A DNA stretch of 55,359 nucleotides from Bacteroidota bacterium (GTDB lineage Bacteria > Bacteroidota > Bacteroidia > Flavobacteriales_F > PHOS-HE28): contig JAEZDL010000045.1 in NCBI GenBank assembly GCA_023418095.1, positions 1-55,359 of the forward strand. The letters are read 5' to 3'. Under the pieces are notes generated by a model, which made no database searches, was not told the DNA's origin, and saw nothing but the letters and a program-made list of their open reading frames with translations. This document shows, one piece after another, positions 8,876-17,275 of the stretch (its first letter is position 1; every line of letters begins with the position of its first letter). The position numbers and the translations under genes are program-made.

Positions 8876-11800
8876 CTATTTCAGCAAGTACATCTTGCCG
8901 AAGCCCTTGTTGAAATACTGGCTCGCGGAAGTCTCGCGGTATTCGATGTCCTCGCCATCGAGTTTCGCGATCACGCGATAGAGATAGACCCCACGGCCCA
9001 TGCGATCGCCGAATTGATCGGTGCCATCCCACGCGAAATCCGTCATGTTGCGGCCCACGCGGATCGGACCGAGCTCATCCATGCCGATCTCGCGCACCAC
9101 TCGGCCCGTCACCGTAAGGATCTGGATCTTCATGTAGGTGGGCGATCGATGGCCGGTGACCGTGAAGGCGAAGCGGGTGCTCGTCGTGAACGGATTCGGA
9201 TAGTTGAGGATCTCGGTGATCGTGGGGCGTGTGATCACCTCGAAATTCACCTGGTAGCGGTTGTTGCCGGACTGGTTGTTGCTTTGGTCCGCGGCTTCCA
9301 CCGCCAGCTGGTATTTTCCATCGAGGTGGAAGATCGGGCGGTAAATGATCTTCGCTTCATTCTCGGGCCCGGATGCCGGCACGAACTGCATGTTCTCTTC
9401 TCCGTTCCCCTTGCGGAAATAAAGCCGCGCCTGCGCAGCGTTCGGAGTTGTGAGATACACTTTGAAATTCGCCGTATCGGCCTGCGAGTTCATCAGCAGC
9501 ACAGGATTCTCATCATCAAGCGTCACCATGATCTCCGGCCGCGCGGAAACGATATCGCCATCGAGGATGTGCATTCCATCGAAGGTCACGTCCAGCAAGG
9601 GATTTGTGATGTCCATCTCCACATTGAACCGGATGTGGGCGATGTTGTTGAAATGGTATTGCTCGAGCTGATCATACTGGTTCGTCGTGGTATCGATCGG
9701 GTTCGCTTCGATGATCAACGTGTTCGCTCCGCCAAAACCGAGCGTGCTGAAATGGATGGTATCCACAAGATGTTCACCTGCCGGAAGCGGTTGCTTCACT
9801 TCGTAATGGATCCGCGTTGTCACGTTGTTCTGGCCCACGATCCAGGCTGTCATGAGCAGGCTGTCCATGTCGAATTCGCTGATGTTCTGCACAGCGATCG
9901 CAACGGATGCATCCTGTCCCTGGAAAAGCCCGTTCAAATTGTTCATGTAACCGAGCGGCGGATGGATCGCGCATTCCGGCGCGGGCGAACTCAGCAATTG
10001 CCAGCGCTGGATCTGCGACGGATCGGGATCGGGGTTGCCGATGTCATGGAACTTTCCCTTGATCCGCAGATATGGATATTGTTGCGCATTGATCGTGCTG
10101 ATGTCCATCGAATCATCGGCCGCCGTAAGATCGAAGAGTTCCACCACAGCACCGCTGCTCCCCGCCGAAATGCCTTCAAGCACGATCCGTGTGCTATCGC
10201 CGGGGTTCAACGGAATATCATTCCAATAGAGCTTATGCCATGCCTGCGCCGGGCCAGCGTTCATCGTGGTGATCACACCTTGATCGGTGGAAGCATCGAC
10301 CCATACCGATAAATAGATCTCTTCCGTTAGCGTCGATCCAACCTGTTGTGCATAGGTCGCTGCATCACCCTTCTGGATGTACATCGCGAAGGGAACACTG
10401 TCCGGAAGCGATCCGAGATCCACACCCAGACCTTCCAATGCGGCGACAACTGAAGGACTGAAGAATTCGATCGAATCCTTTTGTAAAAAGCGGTAGGTGA
10501 AGATCAGAACATGATGCCCATCGGGAATACCTGTTGTGAGCATGTTGGCCATGCCGTTCATGCTCGTGGCGTTGTTCATCGGGAATGAGAAGAAACCTTC
10601 GCGACGATTACGACACGCCGTGCCGTTGTTCACGTTGCCGAAATCGATCCCATTGGGATTTCCTTGCGGAGGCGCAGCAGGATGGAAAGTCCACCATGGT
10701 TCGAACGTGTTCGGATCGATCACCGCCACATGGAATGCGGGGATCGCTGCGCAACCGGAACCATAATCGATCGGTTGCAGACCGATCGACCATTTCGTGG
10801 CAAATCCGGGCTCTCCCACAGCATTTCCTCTCACCTGTGCGATCAGGTTGCGCTGCCCGGTGAAGAAATCGAAGTCGCGCTCCGGCCGATCGTAAACGAT
10901 CCCACCGTATTCATCGTTCTTGAACTGGAAGTAATGCGCCTGGCCCCAGCCATGCTTTCCGGTGATGTACTGGAACGATCGCTCATACCAGTTGTATCCG
11001 CCGTTGCCTACACTATCGATCGTGCAGCGCCAGAAGAATACGGTGCTGTCCTGGAAGCTGTTGAGCGAATAAATGCTTTGCGGCTGCCATGTGACCACGC
11101 CGCCGGGCGCCACGATCGACGCGGTCTCCAGCACAGAGCTGTTGAACAGATCCGTGGTGTCGATCTGGAAGATGTACGTGCGCTCGGGCGCCAACGGATC
11201 GCCGGTGCTCGCCTTCAAGATCGGATCGGGTTCCGGAACGATCGCGAAATCATACGGATACACCGGGACAAGATCACCTGAAGTGATGAACAGATCATCT
11301 GTCACCTGGTTATTGCCGACGTCATCCATCTCTTCCACCTCACTGGGTTCCAGATCCACTTTCACAGTGATCGTGTTCGGGCCTGCACCACCAGCGAACG
11401 CCATCGTTGGCACATTGAAATACGCGGTGTCCTTGAAATAGACTTGTGAAAGTGTCGTAGTGAATTCCTGTGCTGAACCTAGCATCGGGGCCGATCGCTC
11501 CAGTTTCACCATGATCGTATCGTTCACCGCTTTGCCGATGTTGGTCACTATGGCCTTCACCTGGAACGAATCCGCATCAGCAGTTACGATCTCCGGATCG
11601 TAAAAGATCTCTTCGGCCTTCACACTGTAATCCGGCTTCTCGAAAGAATTCAAGATCAACGTTGGATCGCCTTGCAACGTGAACGTATGGACCACGTTCT
11701 GATACATCAGATCACTTGCCGGGAGCAGACCTGCTGCGGTGTGCTTCATGTGCTCGCCGATCCCTTTCCCATAGTTGGTCTGGCTGAAGCTCTGGTACCA

Positions 11801-13999
11801 ACCTGTGCTGTATGAGGCGAGCATATGCGCGAACCCGATATCGATCGAAGCAAGGAAAGCGATCGGTCCTTTGCCTGGCATCATCACCCATCGTTCCGGC
11901 TGGCTGGTGTTCGTGTTCAAATGCACATTCCCGATATAGCAGGAATTCGCCAGCACCATCGGATATTTCCCATTCCAATTGTAGTTCGTTGGATCATCGA
12001 TCGTGATGTCGAAGCCGTTGGCGAACGCGTGCGCCATGAAGGTCATCAAGGTGACACCTTCATCCTCAATGAAGGCACGAACTGAATCAGCTGAGGCGGA
12101 TTGGAAAACACCGCTCGCCGATTTCTTGAAATCCGAGACCTTTCCACCGAAACACGTATCCTCGGCGAGCTGGACCATGCCTGACATCAACTGCCCGAAA
12201 TAGGTCGTTTCCGAATCGGAGAAGCCACCGCGGAAATGCAGGATGTTCTTCATCCATTCGGCACGCGGTTGCGATTCGAACGTTTCGATCTTGTCGATGT
12301 AGTCCTCGATCTCCTGGTTGGTGCGTGCGCTCAACCTTCCAACCGGCATCTCCATGATGTTGGGCACGAAATTCAACCCGATCGTGAAGCATGGATCGCT
12401 GGAAGGATGGCCGAAACTTGGGACCAGACAATTCGCATAGGCTCCGCTCAGATCGGGCCGGTAGCTCGGCGTTGAATTGCCCAACCGGTGCGCCTGCACG
12501 GATTTTCCGATCAGGAAAAGTGCGCGCGGCTGGCTGGCCCACGTATCCGCCAGGAACTTGCAATACCGCCGTATCGAAAGTGAATGTTTCGGGATGCCCC
12601 CGCCGAATTGATCATAAAGTTCATCCACGTCCGCGACCAAAGTGTTCACTGCGTTGGTCGGGCTGGTCTGCCGCATCATGGCGTAGTTGTTCGCGCCGCT
12701 CATCAAGCTTTCGTGTGTGATGATCAGCAGGGCGGAATCCATAGCGAGCGAGGCGAAATCGGTGAAGTAGCCGGTGCCGTTCACGCGGCTCAGCGCGGTG
12801 ATGCTGGTGGCAGCCGTCTGGCTCATGATGTATGCTTCGGTCTCAGCGTTCGTGGGATCGGCGGGTATGATCGCCTTGTACTGTCCGGCCACCAATGTGG
12901 GAACGATCCGGCGCACCGTATCGCCATATGCGTAGATCACCGGTGTGCCGGAAAAACTGTTGAATGCGATGTTCGCCGGTGAACCTGCCGGATCATCGGG
13001 AAGCAGCATGCGCATGAACGGTAAGCCGCCCATGTTGAAGTCACGCGCATATTTCACCACGATGTTGGAAGGCGTCTGTTGATCGCGATATGGTGTTCCA
13101 TCCGCGGTAACGATGTTCAGATCTGCGATCGCCTTGAATCGCACACCCAGCGTTGCGCCCATGGCACTTTGCGGCACATTGAAGGACGATCGCACCACCT
13201 TGAAACCGTCGTAGATCGTATCGATCATCAACGTACCCGGGGCCGCCGCGCCATAGCTGATCTGCAGGTGATGTTCATTCCCCCCGTAGTCGTTGATACC
13301 CACCGCCACCGTTGAGACCTGCGCATCCGGCACACCGGTTCCGGTGTAGACCCGTGGGGTCGTCACGTTCACCACCACTTCCGAAACGCCCGGCTGCTGC
13401 GCGTTCATGATCGCGCTGTGGAAGTAGCCTTCACCGGAAACGTAGAAACCGCTCGTGGCACCGGTGGCGTGCAACATGCCAGGGAAATACCGCCCGGTCA
13501 TGGAATTGATCGCCTCGGACCAGAACCACGTCATCATCGGATATTGATCGAACGATGGATCGGAATATTCCTTCACCCGTTCCTTCGGAGCGAACTCATC
13601 CCAGGTGAGGTAGTACCGGATCGTATCGTTGAAGAAACTGTAATACGGATTCGCGAGGTTCGTTGCCGGACTGAACAATTTCTCATCGAGCCAGGCGTCG
13701 TTCTTCTGCGCACGGAACTCGATGAAGTCGCCCGTATTGAATACGCCATCGCTTTCGCCCTGCACGTAGATCGGCACCTGCTTCTCACGATTGAAGAGCA
13801 TGATGTGCCGCGGATCCACGGTCGTTACAGGAAAGCCTGCGTTCGCAAGCGCTGCGGAATCGATCCGCGCCAATCCATCCGCATGGATCTGGAAGGACCA
13901 GTATTGCCGCGAATGAACGATCCACTCGTTCCCATGGATCTGCGCGTGCGCGAACGAAACGCTGAGCGATCCAAGAAGAATGAGCAGCGATCGGATCAT
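8876..13999 (-). CDS. PorU-like C25 cysteine peptidase / T9SS sortase (PorU2 type)
   Basis: The gene encodes a very large exported protein (1707 aa) with a signal peptide (MIRSLLILLGSLSVSFAHAQ). The N-terminal half has the gingipain-like C25 arrangement: a propeptide-like beta region, ALFLIGKSVQ, then TFMAHAFANG with a candidate catalytic His and MVLANSCYIGNVHLN with a candidate catalytic Cys. A CARDB-like domain follows (KPDYSVKAEEIFYDPEIVTA and onward), then further beta domains. The C-terminus, from NYPNPFTTSTRFAFTVTG to YRVIAKLDG, is a FlgD/T9SS-type sorting fold. Such proteins cleave T9SS sorting domains and attach cargo to the surface. Classical PorU is nearer 1100-1300 residues, so I favour a PorU2-type paralogue. 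Its start overlaps the stop of the PorV/Q gene by ATGA. Confidence 0.82.
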   Translation of the reverse strand: MIRSLLILLGSLSVSFAHAQIHGNEWIVHSRQYWSFQIHADGLARIDSAALANAGFPVTTVDPRHIMLFNREKQVPIYVQGESDGVFNTGDFIEFRAQKNDAWLDEKLFSPATNLANPYYSFFNDTIRYYLTWDEFAPKERVKEYSDPSFDQYPMMTWFWSEAINSMTGRYFPGMLHATGATSGFYVSGEGYFHSAIMNAQQPGVSEVVVNVTTPRVYTGTGVPDAQVSTVAVGINDYGGNEHHLQISYGAAAPGTLMIDTIYDGFKVVRSSFNVPQSAMGATLGVRFKAIADLNIVTADGTPYRDQQTPSNIVVKYARDFNMGGLPFMRMLLPDDPAGSPANIAFNSFSGTPVIYAYGDTVRRIVPTLVAGQYKAIIPADPTNAETEAYIMSQTAATSITALSRVNGTGYFTDFASLAMDSALLIITHESLMSGANNYAMMRQTSPTNAVNTLVADVDELYDQFGGGIPKHSLSIRRYCKFLADTWASQPRALFLIGKSVQAHRLGNSTPSYRPDLSGAYANCLVPSFGHPSSDPCFTIGLNFVPNIMEMPVGRLSARTNQEIEDYIDKIETFESQPRAEWMKNILHFRGGFSDSETTYFGQLMSGMVQLAEDTCFGGKVSDFKKSASGVFQSASADSVRAFIEDEGVTLMTFMAHAFANGFDITIDDPTNYNWNGKYPMVLANSCYIGNVHLNTNTSQPERWVMMPGKGPIAFLASIDIGFAHMLASYSTGWYQSFSQTNYGKGIGEHMKHTAAGLLPASDLMYQNVVHTFTLQGDPTLILNSFEKPDYSVKAEEIFYDPEIVTADADSFQVKAIVTNIGKAVNDTIMVKLERSAPMLGSAQEFTTTLSQVYFKDTAYFNVPTMAFAGGAGPNTITVKVDLEPSEVEEMDDVGNNQVTDDLFITSGDLVPVYPYDFAIVPEPDPILKASTGDPLAPERTYIFQIDTTDLFNSSVLETASIVAPGGVVTWQPQSIYSLNSFQDSTVFFWRCTIDSVGNGGYNWYERSFQYITGKHGWGQAHYFQFKNDEYGGIVYDRPERDFDFFTGQRNLIAQVRGNAVGEPGFATKWSIGLQPIDYGSGCAAIPAFHVAVIDPNTFEPWWTFHPAAPPQGNPNGIDFGNVNNGTACRNRREGFFSFPMNNATSMNGMANMLTTGIPDGHHVLIFTYRFLQKDSIEFFSPSVVAALEGLGVDLGSLPDSVPFAMYIQKGDAATYAQQVGSTLTEEIYLSVWVDASTDQGVITTMNAGPAQAWHKLYWNDIPLNPGDSTRIVLEGISAGSSGAVVELFDLTAADDSMDISTINAQQYPYLRIKGKFHDIGNPDPDPSQIQRWQLLSSPAPECAIHPPLGYMNNLNGLFQGQDASVAIAVQNISEFDMDSLLMTAWIVGQNNVTTRIHYEVKQPLPAGEHLVDTIHFSTLGFGGANTLIIEANPIDTTTNQYDQLEQYHFNNIAHIRFNVEMDITNPLLDVTFDGMHILDGDIVSARPEIMVTLDDENPVLLMNSQADTANFKVYLTTPNAAQARLYFRKGNGEENMQFVPASGPENEAKIIYRPIFHLDGKYQLAVEAADQSNNQSGNNRYQVNFEVITRPTITEILNYPNPFTTSTRFAFTVTGHRSPTYMKIQILTVTGRVVREIGMDELGPIRVGRNMTDFAWDGTDQFGDRMGRGVYLYRVIAKLDGEDIEYRETSASQYFNKGFGKMYLLK

Positions 14000-15090
14000 G
14001 ATGATGGTTTTTTGAACAGATCGAACTTCAATGAGAAGATGTTGCTGTAGAGCGCAACGCTGTTATCGCCGATATCCGTGAGCGCATAATCAAGCCACAC
14101 GCTTTTGATCTTGATCCCCAGCCCGATGTTCGGCTGGATGGTGAGCTGCTCTTTTCCATTGATGTCCTGCACGTATTGGAAATAGCTCACACCACTGCGC
14201 ACGAACACCACGCCCGCGTAACCAAGTTCGATCCCTACGCGCGGATCGGCACTGATCAGATCGGACTTTATCAAGGTGTTCCTTCTTCCATCGAAGGTGT
14301 TCTCCAGATCCACCGCCGCGATCAGATCGAACTTCTGCCCGAACTTGAACTGCCGCGCAACACCGAGCATCAAGCGTGGCAGCGTCTTCTCCACGGAATT
14401 CTCCGGGATCTCATTGCCGGTCTGCTCGAACACATCCACCGTGCGTTGATCGAGCGAATAGCTCCACGCATTGAACGTGGTCGTCACATCGCGCGCTACT
14501 GCGGAAAAGCGCCAGAGATCGCGATCGTACTGCGCACCGGCATCCAGCCCGAAACCCCAGGCCTTTGCGAATTCACCCACTCTCCTGTAGATCACTTTCA
14601 CATTGCCACCGATCCGCAGGCCAGGCACTTTCATGCGACGCGCATAACTGATCATGAAGGCATGATCCGCAGAACTGAACGAAGTGATCCGATCGTAATC
14701 GATGTTGCCCGATGGATCGATCAGATCGATCGTGTTGGGAATGTTATCGATCCCGAAACGCACGAACGTGAACCCGATCGTGCTCATTGAATCGATCGGT
14801 TTTGCCAGGCCCACATAATCGTATTTCGCGATCCCCGCGAAATATTCGCTGTGCATCACGCCCACCTGCAGATCGCCCTTCACGCCAAGCAGCCCGGCCG
14901 GATTCCAATAACCCGCGGTGACATCGTTCACCGCGCTGGTGTAGGCACTGCCCATACCGAGCGCACGTGCGCCCACACCGATCGCAAGGAACTCATTGCT
15001 GTACTTTGGCGCATCCTGTGCCTTGGCAGGCCGGAATGGAATGGCACCAAAGAGAACCACCGCAAGAATGGGAAGGAGTAGCTTCTGCAT
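13996..15090 (-). CDS. PorV/PorQ family outer-membrane barrel protein
   Basis: The protein (364 aa from ATG 15090) has a signal peptide (MQKLLLPILAVVLFGAIPF...AKAQ). The family signature follows: FLAIGVGARALGMGSAYTS, then AGYWNPAGLL, as in PorV/PorQ/UPF0164 FadL-like barrels. The rest is amphipathic beta strands ending KFDLFKKPSS. PorV shuttles T9SS cargo from the translocon to PorU; PorQ partners PorZ. Pairing with a PorU-like peptidase, by a 4-nt overlap, supports a shuttle-plus-sortase role for this pair. The frame is open further upstream (to 15525), but that part overlaps divergent pssA and lacks a signal peptide, so 15090 is the start. PorV versus PorQ cannot be decided by eye. Confidence 0.85.
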   Translation of the reverse strand: MQKLLLPILAVVLFGAIPFRPAKAQDAPKYSNEFLAIGVGARALGMGSAYTSAVNDVTAGYWNPAGLLGVKGDLQVGVMHSEYFAGIAKYDYVGLAKPIDSMSTIGFTFVRFGIDNIPNTIDLIDPSGNIDYDRITSFSSADHAFMISYARRMKVPGLRIGGNVKVIYRRVGEFAKAWGFGLDAGAQYDRDLWRFSAVARDVTTTFNAWSYSLDQRTVDVFEQTGNEIPENSVEKTLPRLMLGVARQFKFGQKFDLIAAVDLENTFDGRRNTLIKSDLISADPRVGIELGYAGVVFVRSGVSYFQYVQDINGKEQLTIQPNIGLGIKIKSVWLDYALTDIGDNSVALYSNIFSLKFDLFKKPSS

Positions 15091-15175
15091 ATTTGATGGG
15101 AACAAGTTGAACGTGCAGCCTTTAAACTGAAGTGTTCCCCGGTTATTGTCCCAATTTATCGCAAATTCGGTCCCG

Positions 15176-15919
15176 ATGGCACAAGCGCCCCGCTTTTCTG
15201 ATCTTCTCACGACCGCGAACCTAGCGAGCGGCGTTGGATCCATTCTTTGCGCTTCGGCCGGAGAGCTAACCATCGCCTGTTGGCTCATCTTCGCCGGAGC
15301 GCTTTTCGATGTGTTCGACGGCCTTGCCGCGCGCGCTTTCGGTGGTGGCAGCGAATTTGGTAAACAACTGGATAGCCTGGCGGACATCGTGACCTTCGGT
15401 GTGGCTCCCGGAATGGCGATCTGGTTCGCGCACACCCAACAGATAGACGGAGAAGCAGGCCCAGCGTTGCCAGCAGCGATCCTGATCATTGCCATCGCGT
15501 CGGCCTGGCGACTTGCCAAATTCAATATCGATACGCGTCAATCGATGGGTTTCCTTGGACTTCCCACACCTTCCAACGGTTTGTTCTGGGCATCGCTCGT
15601 CCTTTGTTTCACCGGAAGCGGCCTGATCGAAGGGCCGGGATGGAATGGATTACGCAATGCCTTGCTCCAGATCCTGATCGAATCACTGCCGCTTGTTATC
15701 ACTGCATTCATTCTCGGCGCGATCATGCTCTCGGAAATGAAGCTACCGGGATTGAAATTCAAGCATTTCCGCTGGCGTGGTAATGAAGTGATCTTCATCC
15801 TGGGAGCAATAGGTGTGGTACTGGCTGCGCTCTATGGTATGCTGGCTGTTCCATTGATCCTACTTTTGTACCTCGCAAGCCCGCTTTGGGGCCAGATCTT
15901 TCCACCAACCGAACAATGA
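15176..15919 (+). CDS. pssA: CDP-diacylglycerol--serine O-phosphatidyltransferase
   Basis: The enzyme makes phosphatidylserine from CDP-diacylglycerol and L-serine in the inner membrane, the precursor of phosphatidylethanolamine. The 247-residue product shows the CDP-alcohol phosphatidyltransferase motif DG-x2-AR-x8-G-x3-D-x3-D: it begins FDGLAARAFGGGSEFG at about residue 46 and continues KQLDSLADIV. Downstream are several membrane helices. ATG 15176 gives MAQAPRFSDLLTTANLASGV, the normal family start; an in-frame TTG ten codons upstream is unlikely. It is divergent from the PorV/Q gene, with an 85-bp shared upstream region in which I see no strong promoter box. The stop overlaps purS by ATGA. 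Confidence 0.93.
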   Translation: MAQAPRFSDLLTTANLASGVGSILCASAGELTIACWLIFAGALFDVFDGLAARAFGGGSEFGKQLDSLADIVTFGVAPGMAIWFAHTQQIDGEAGPALPAAILIIAIASAWRLAKFNIDTRQSMGFLGLPTPSNGLFWASLVLCFTGSGLIEGPGWNGLRNALLQILIESLPLVITAFILGAIMLSEMKLPGLKFKHFRWRGNEVIFILGAIGVVLAALYGMLAVPLILLLYLASPLWGQIFPPTEQ

Positions 15920-16170
15920 AGAATTTCCGAGCTTCGATCGATGTGATGCCACATGATAACCTGCTGGATCCACAAGGAAAGGCCGTTACCGGCGCTATGG
16001 GCAATCTCGGCCTTCCCGAGATCACCGGTGTGCGCATAGGCAAACACATCACCCTTACTGTTGAAGCAAAGGACAAGAAGACCGCTGAAGCAAAAGTGGA
16101 GGAAGCCTGCCGGAAACTTCTCGCCAACCAGGTGATGGAGAAATTCTCCTTCGTGATCGAGGAAGCTTAA
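15916..16170 (+). CDS. purS: Phosphoribosylformylglycinamidine synthase subunit PurS
   Basis: PurS is the small bridging subunit of the PurSLQ complex in step 4 of purine synthesis. The product has 84 residues beginning MKNFRASIDVMPHDNLLDPQ. It contains GKAVTGAMGNLGLPEITGVRIG, the hallmark of PurS (D-P-x-G-x2-V...L-G...V-R-x-G), and ends with the KLLANQVMEKFSFVIEE strand. It overlaps pssA by ATGA, an unusual partner, and neither purL nor purQ is adjacent. A separate PurS implies the small-PurL system elsewhere in the genome, unless the genome has a large PurL and this is a leftover. The start is fixed by the overlap and by the family N-terminus. Confidence 0.92.
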   Translation: MKNFRASIDVMPHDNLLDPQGKAVTGAMGNLGLPEITGVRIGKHITLTVEAKDKKTAEAKVEEACRKLLANQVMEKFSFVIEEA

Positions 16171-16239
16171 GACCCGGATCCAACCCTCCGCGGTCAGCCC
16201 GAATCCTACCGGGTGTACGGTTCACACATCATGTAAATG

Positions 16240-16266
16240 AAAAAGCCCCGCACAAGGCGGGGCTTT
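16240..16266 (-). terminator. Intrinsic terminator of rplU-rpmA
   Basis: AAAGCCCCGC (16242-16251) and GCGGGGCTTT (16257-16266) form a 10-bp stem with a 5-nt loop. The A-run at 16240-16244 gives a T-run on the minus strand. It lies about 20 nt past the rpmA stop and could also slow transcripts coming from purS. Confidence 0.88.
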
Positions 16267-16286
16267 CAGCTTCTCTTGGGAAAATA

Positions 16287-16553
16287 TTATTTCACCTGAT
16301 CGGCAGGCAACACGCTTACCACGCTGCGCTCTCCGCGCTTCTTGCGGAAGACCACAACGCCATCGGCAGTGGCGAACAACGTGTGATCCACGCCGATGCC
16401 CACGTTCTTGCCGGGGTGGTGCTTGGTGCCGCGCTGGCGAACGATGATGTTGCCGGCAATGGCCTGCTGGCCGCCGAAGAGCTTCACGCCAAGGCGTTTG
16501 CTGTGCGATTCGCGGCCGTTCTGGGTACTTCCTTCACCTTTCTTGTGTGCCAT
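16287..16553 (-). CDS. rpmA: 50S ribosomal protein L27
   Basis: L27 reaches the peptidyl-transferase centre of the large ribosomal subunit with its N-terminus. The product has 88 residues starting [16 protein letters not shown], with the family core [25 protein letters not shown] and [17 protein letters not shown]. There is no N-terminal extension needing cleavage as in Firmicutes. It follows rplU by 29 nt on the same strand, the usual L21-L27 pair, and is followed by an intrinsic terminator. Confidence 0.97.
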   Translation of the reverse strand: MAHKKGEGSTQNGRESHSKRLGVKLFGGQQAIAGNIIVRQRGTKHHPGKNVGIGVDHTLFATADGVVVFRKKRGERSVVSVLPADQVK

Positions 16554-16582
16554 GGCTTGCTGGACTTATCTTCTTTATTGAA

Positions 16583-17116
16583 CTACTTCTTATCCTTCTT
16601 CGGTGCCACCTTCTTTGCGGGAGCAGCTTTTTTAGGAGCTGCCTTCTTCGCCGGTGCGGCCTTCTTGGGAGCAGCTTTCTTCGCTGGAGCTTTCTTCTCT
16701 GTGGAAGCTGCTTTTGCGGCTACCTTCTTCGGTGCTTTTGCAGCTGGTTCGGCCTTGGCGATCGTTTTTGGAGCGGTGCTCTTCGCTGCATCGAACTTCT
16801 CGCCCTTCCCCAGGATGCCTTCGATCCAGAGCTCGGTGATGTACTGGCGATGGCCGTTCAGCTTCTGGTAGCCCTTGCGACGCTTCTTCTTGAACACCAG
16901 AACCTTATCGCCCTTTGAATGCGCCAGGACCTTTGCTGCGATGCGGAAACCATCCACAACAGGAGTTCCTACGGTAATGGACTTTCCATCGCTTACCATG
17001 AGCACTTTGCCCAATTCAACGTGCTTGCCCTCTTCTGCATCGATGCGATGCACTTTGAGCTTCTGGGCCTTGGTCACTTTGAACTGCTGGCCGGCGATAT
17101 CGACGATGGCGTACAT
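16583..17116 (-). CDS. rplU: 50S ribosomal protein L21 with Lys/Ala-rich C-terminal tail
   Basis: The first about 102 residues are a normal L21 (MYAIVDIAGQQFKVTKAQKL, KVLVFKKKRRKGYQKLNGHR, ITELWIEGI), a 23S-rRNA-binding protein of the large subunit. They are followed by about 75 residues of low complexity made of Lys, Ala and Pro, with near-repeats of AAPKKAAPAKK, ending APKKDKK. The tail resembles histone-H1-like basic tails and is encoded by an imperfect tandem repeat at about 16590-16700. ATG 17116 was chosen because it gives the canonical L21 N-terminus; the frame is open to 17257. A Bacteroidota promoter lies just upstream. Bacteroidota L21 proteins often carry C-terminal extensions, but the function of this one is unknown. 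Confidence 0.95.
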   Translation of the reverse strand: MYAIVDIAGQQFKVTKAQKLKVHRIDAEEGKHVELGKVLMVSDGKSITVGTPVVDGFRIAAKVLAHSKGDKVLVFKKKRRKGYQKLNGHRQYITELWIEGILGKGEKFDAAKSTAPKTIAKAEPAAKAPKKVAAKAASTEKKAPAKKAAPKKAAPAKKAAPKKAAPAKKVAPKKDKK

Positions 17117-17138
17117 GGTCTTTCCAGGAAATGGGCTG

Positions 17139-17169
17139 CAAATGTATGGACTTGGATCGATCTGGCAAA
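17139..17169 (-). promoter_or_regulatory. Promoter of rplU-rpmA
   Basis: Read on the minus strand, TTTG (17169-17166) is followed after 19 nt by TACATTTG (17146-17139). This is an exact fit to the Bacteroidota consensus TTTG-N19-21-TAnnTTTG. The -7 box is 22 nt upstream of the rplU ATG. Confidence 0.85.
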
Positions 17170-17275
17170 GCACCTTGAAAGTCATGGGCGTCACTTGCAG
17201 ATCCTGGCACCGATCGAACTGTACGCCAACCTGTTGGCGGTATCGGCAAAGAACCATGCGAACTTAGTGATCCCG

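Noticed and set aside
8819..10312. Plus-strand open frame of 497 codons
   Set aside because: It lies wholly antisense to the PorU-like gene and its translation is His/Arg/Asp-rich with no domain, signal or family motif. Long antisense frames are common here because of the base composition.
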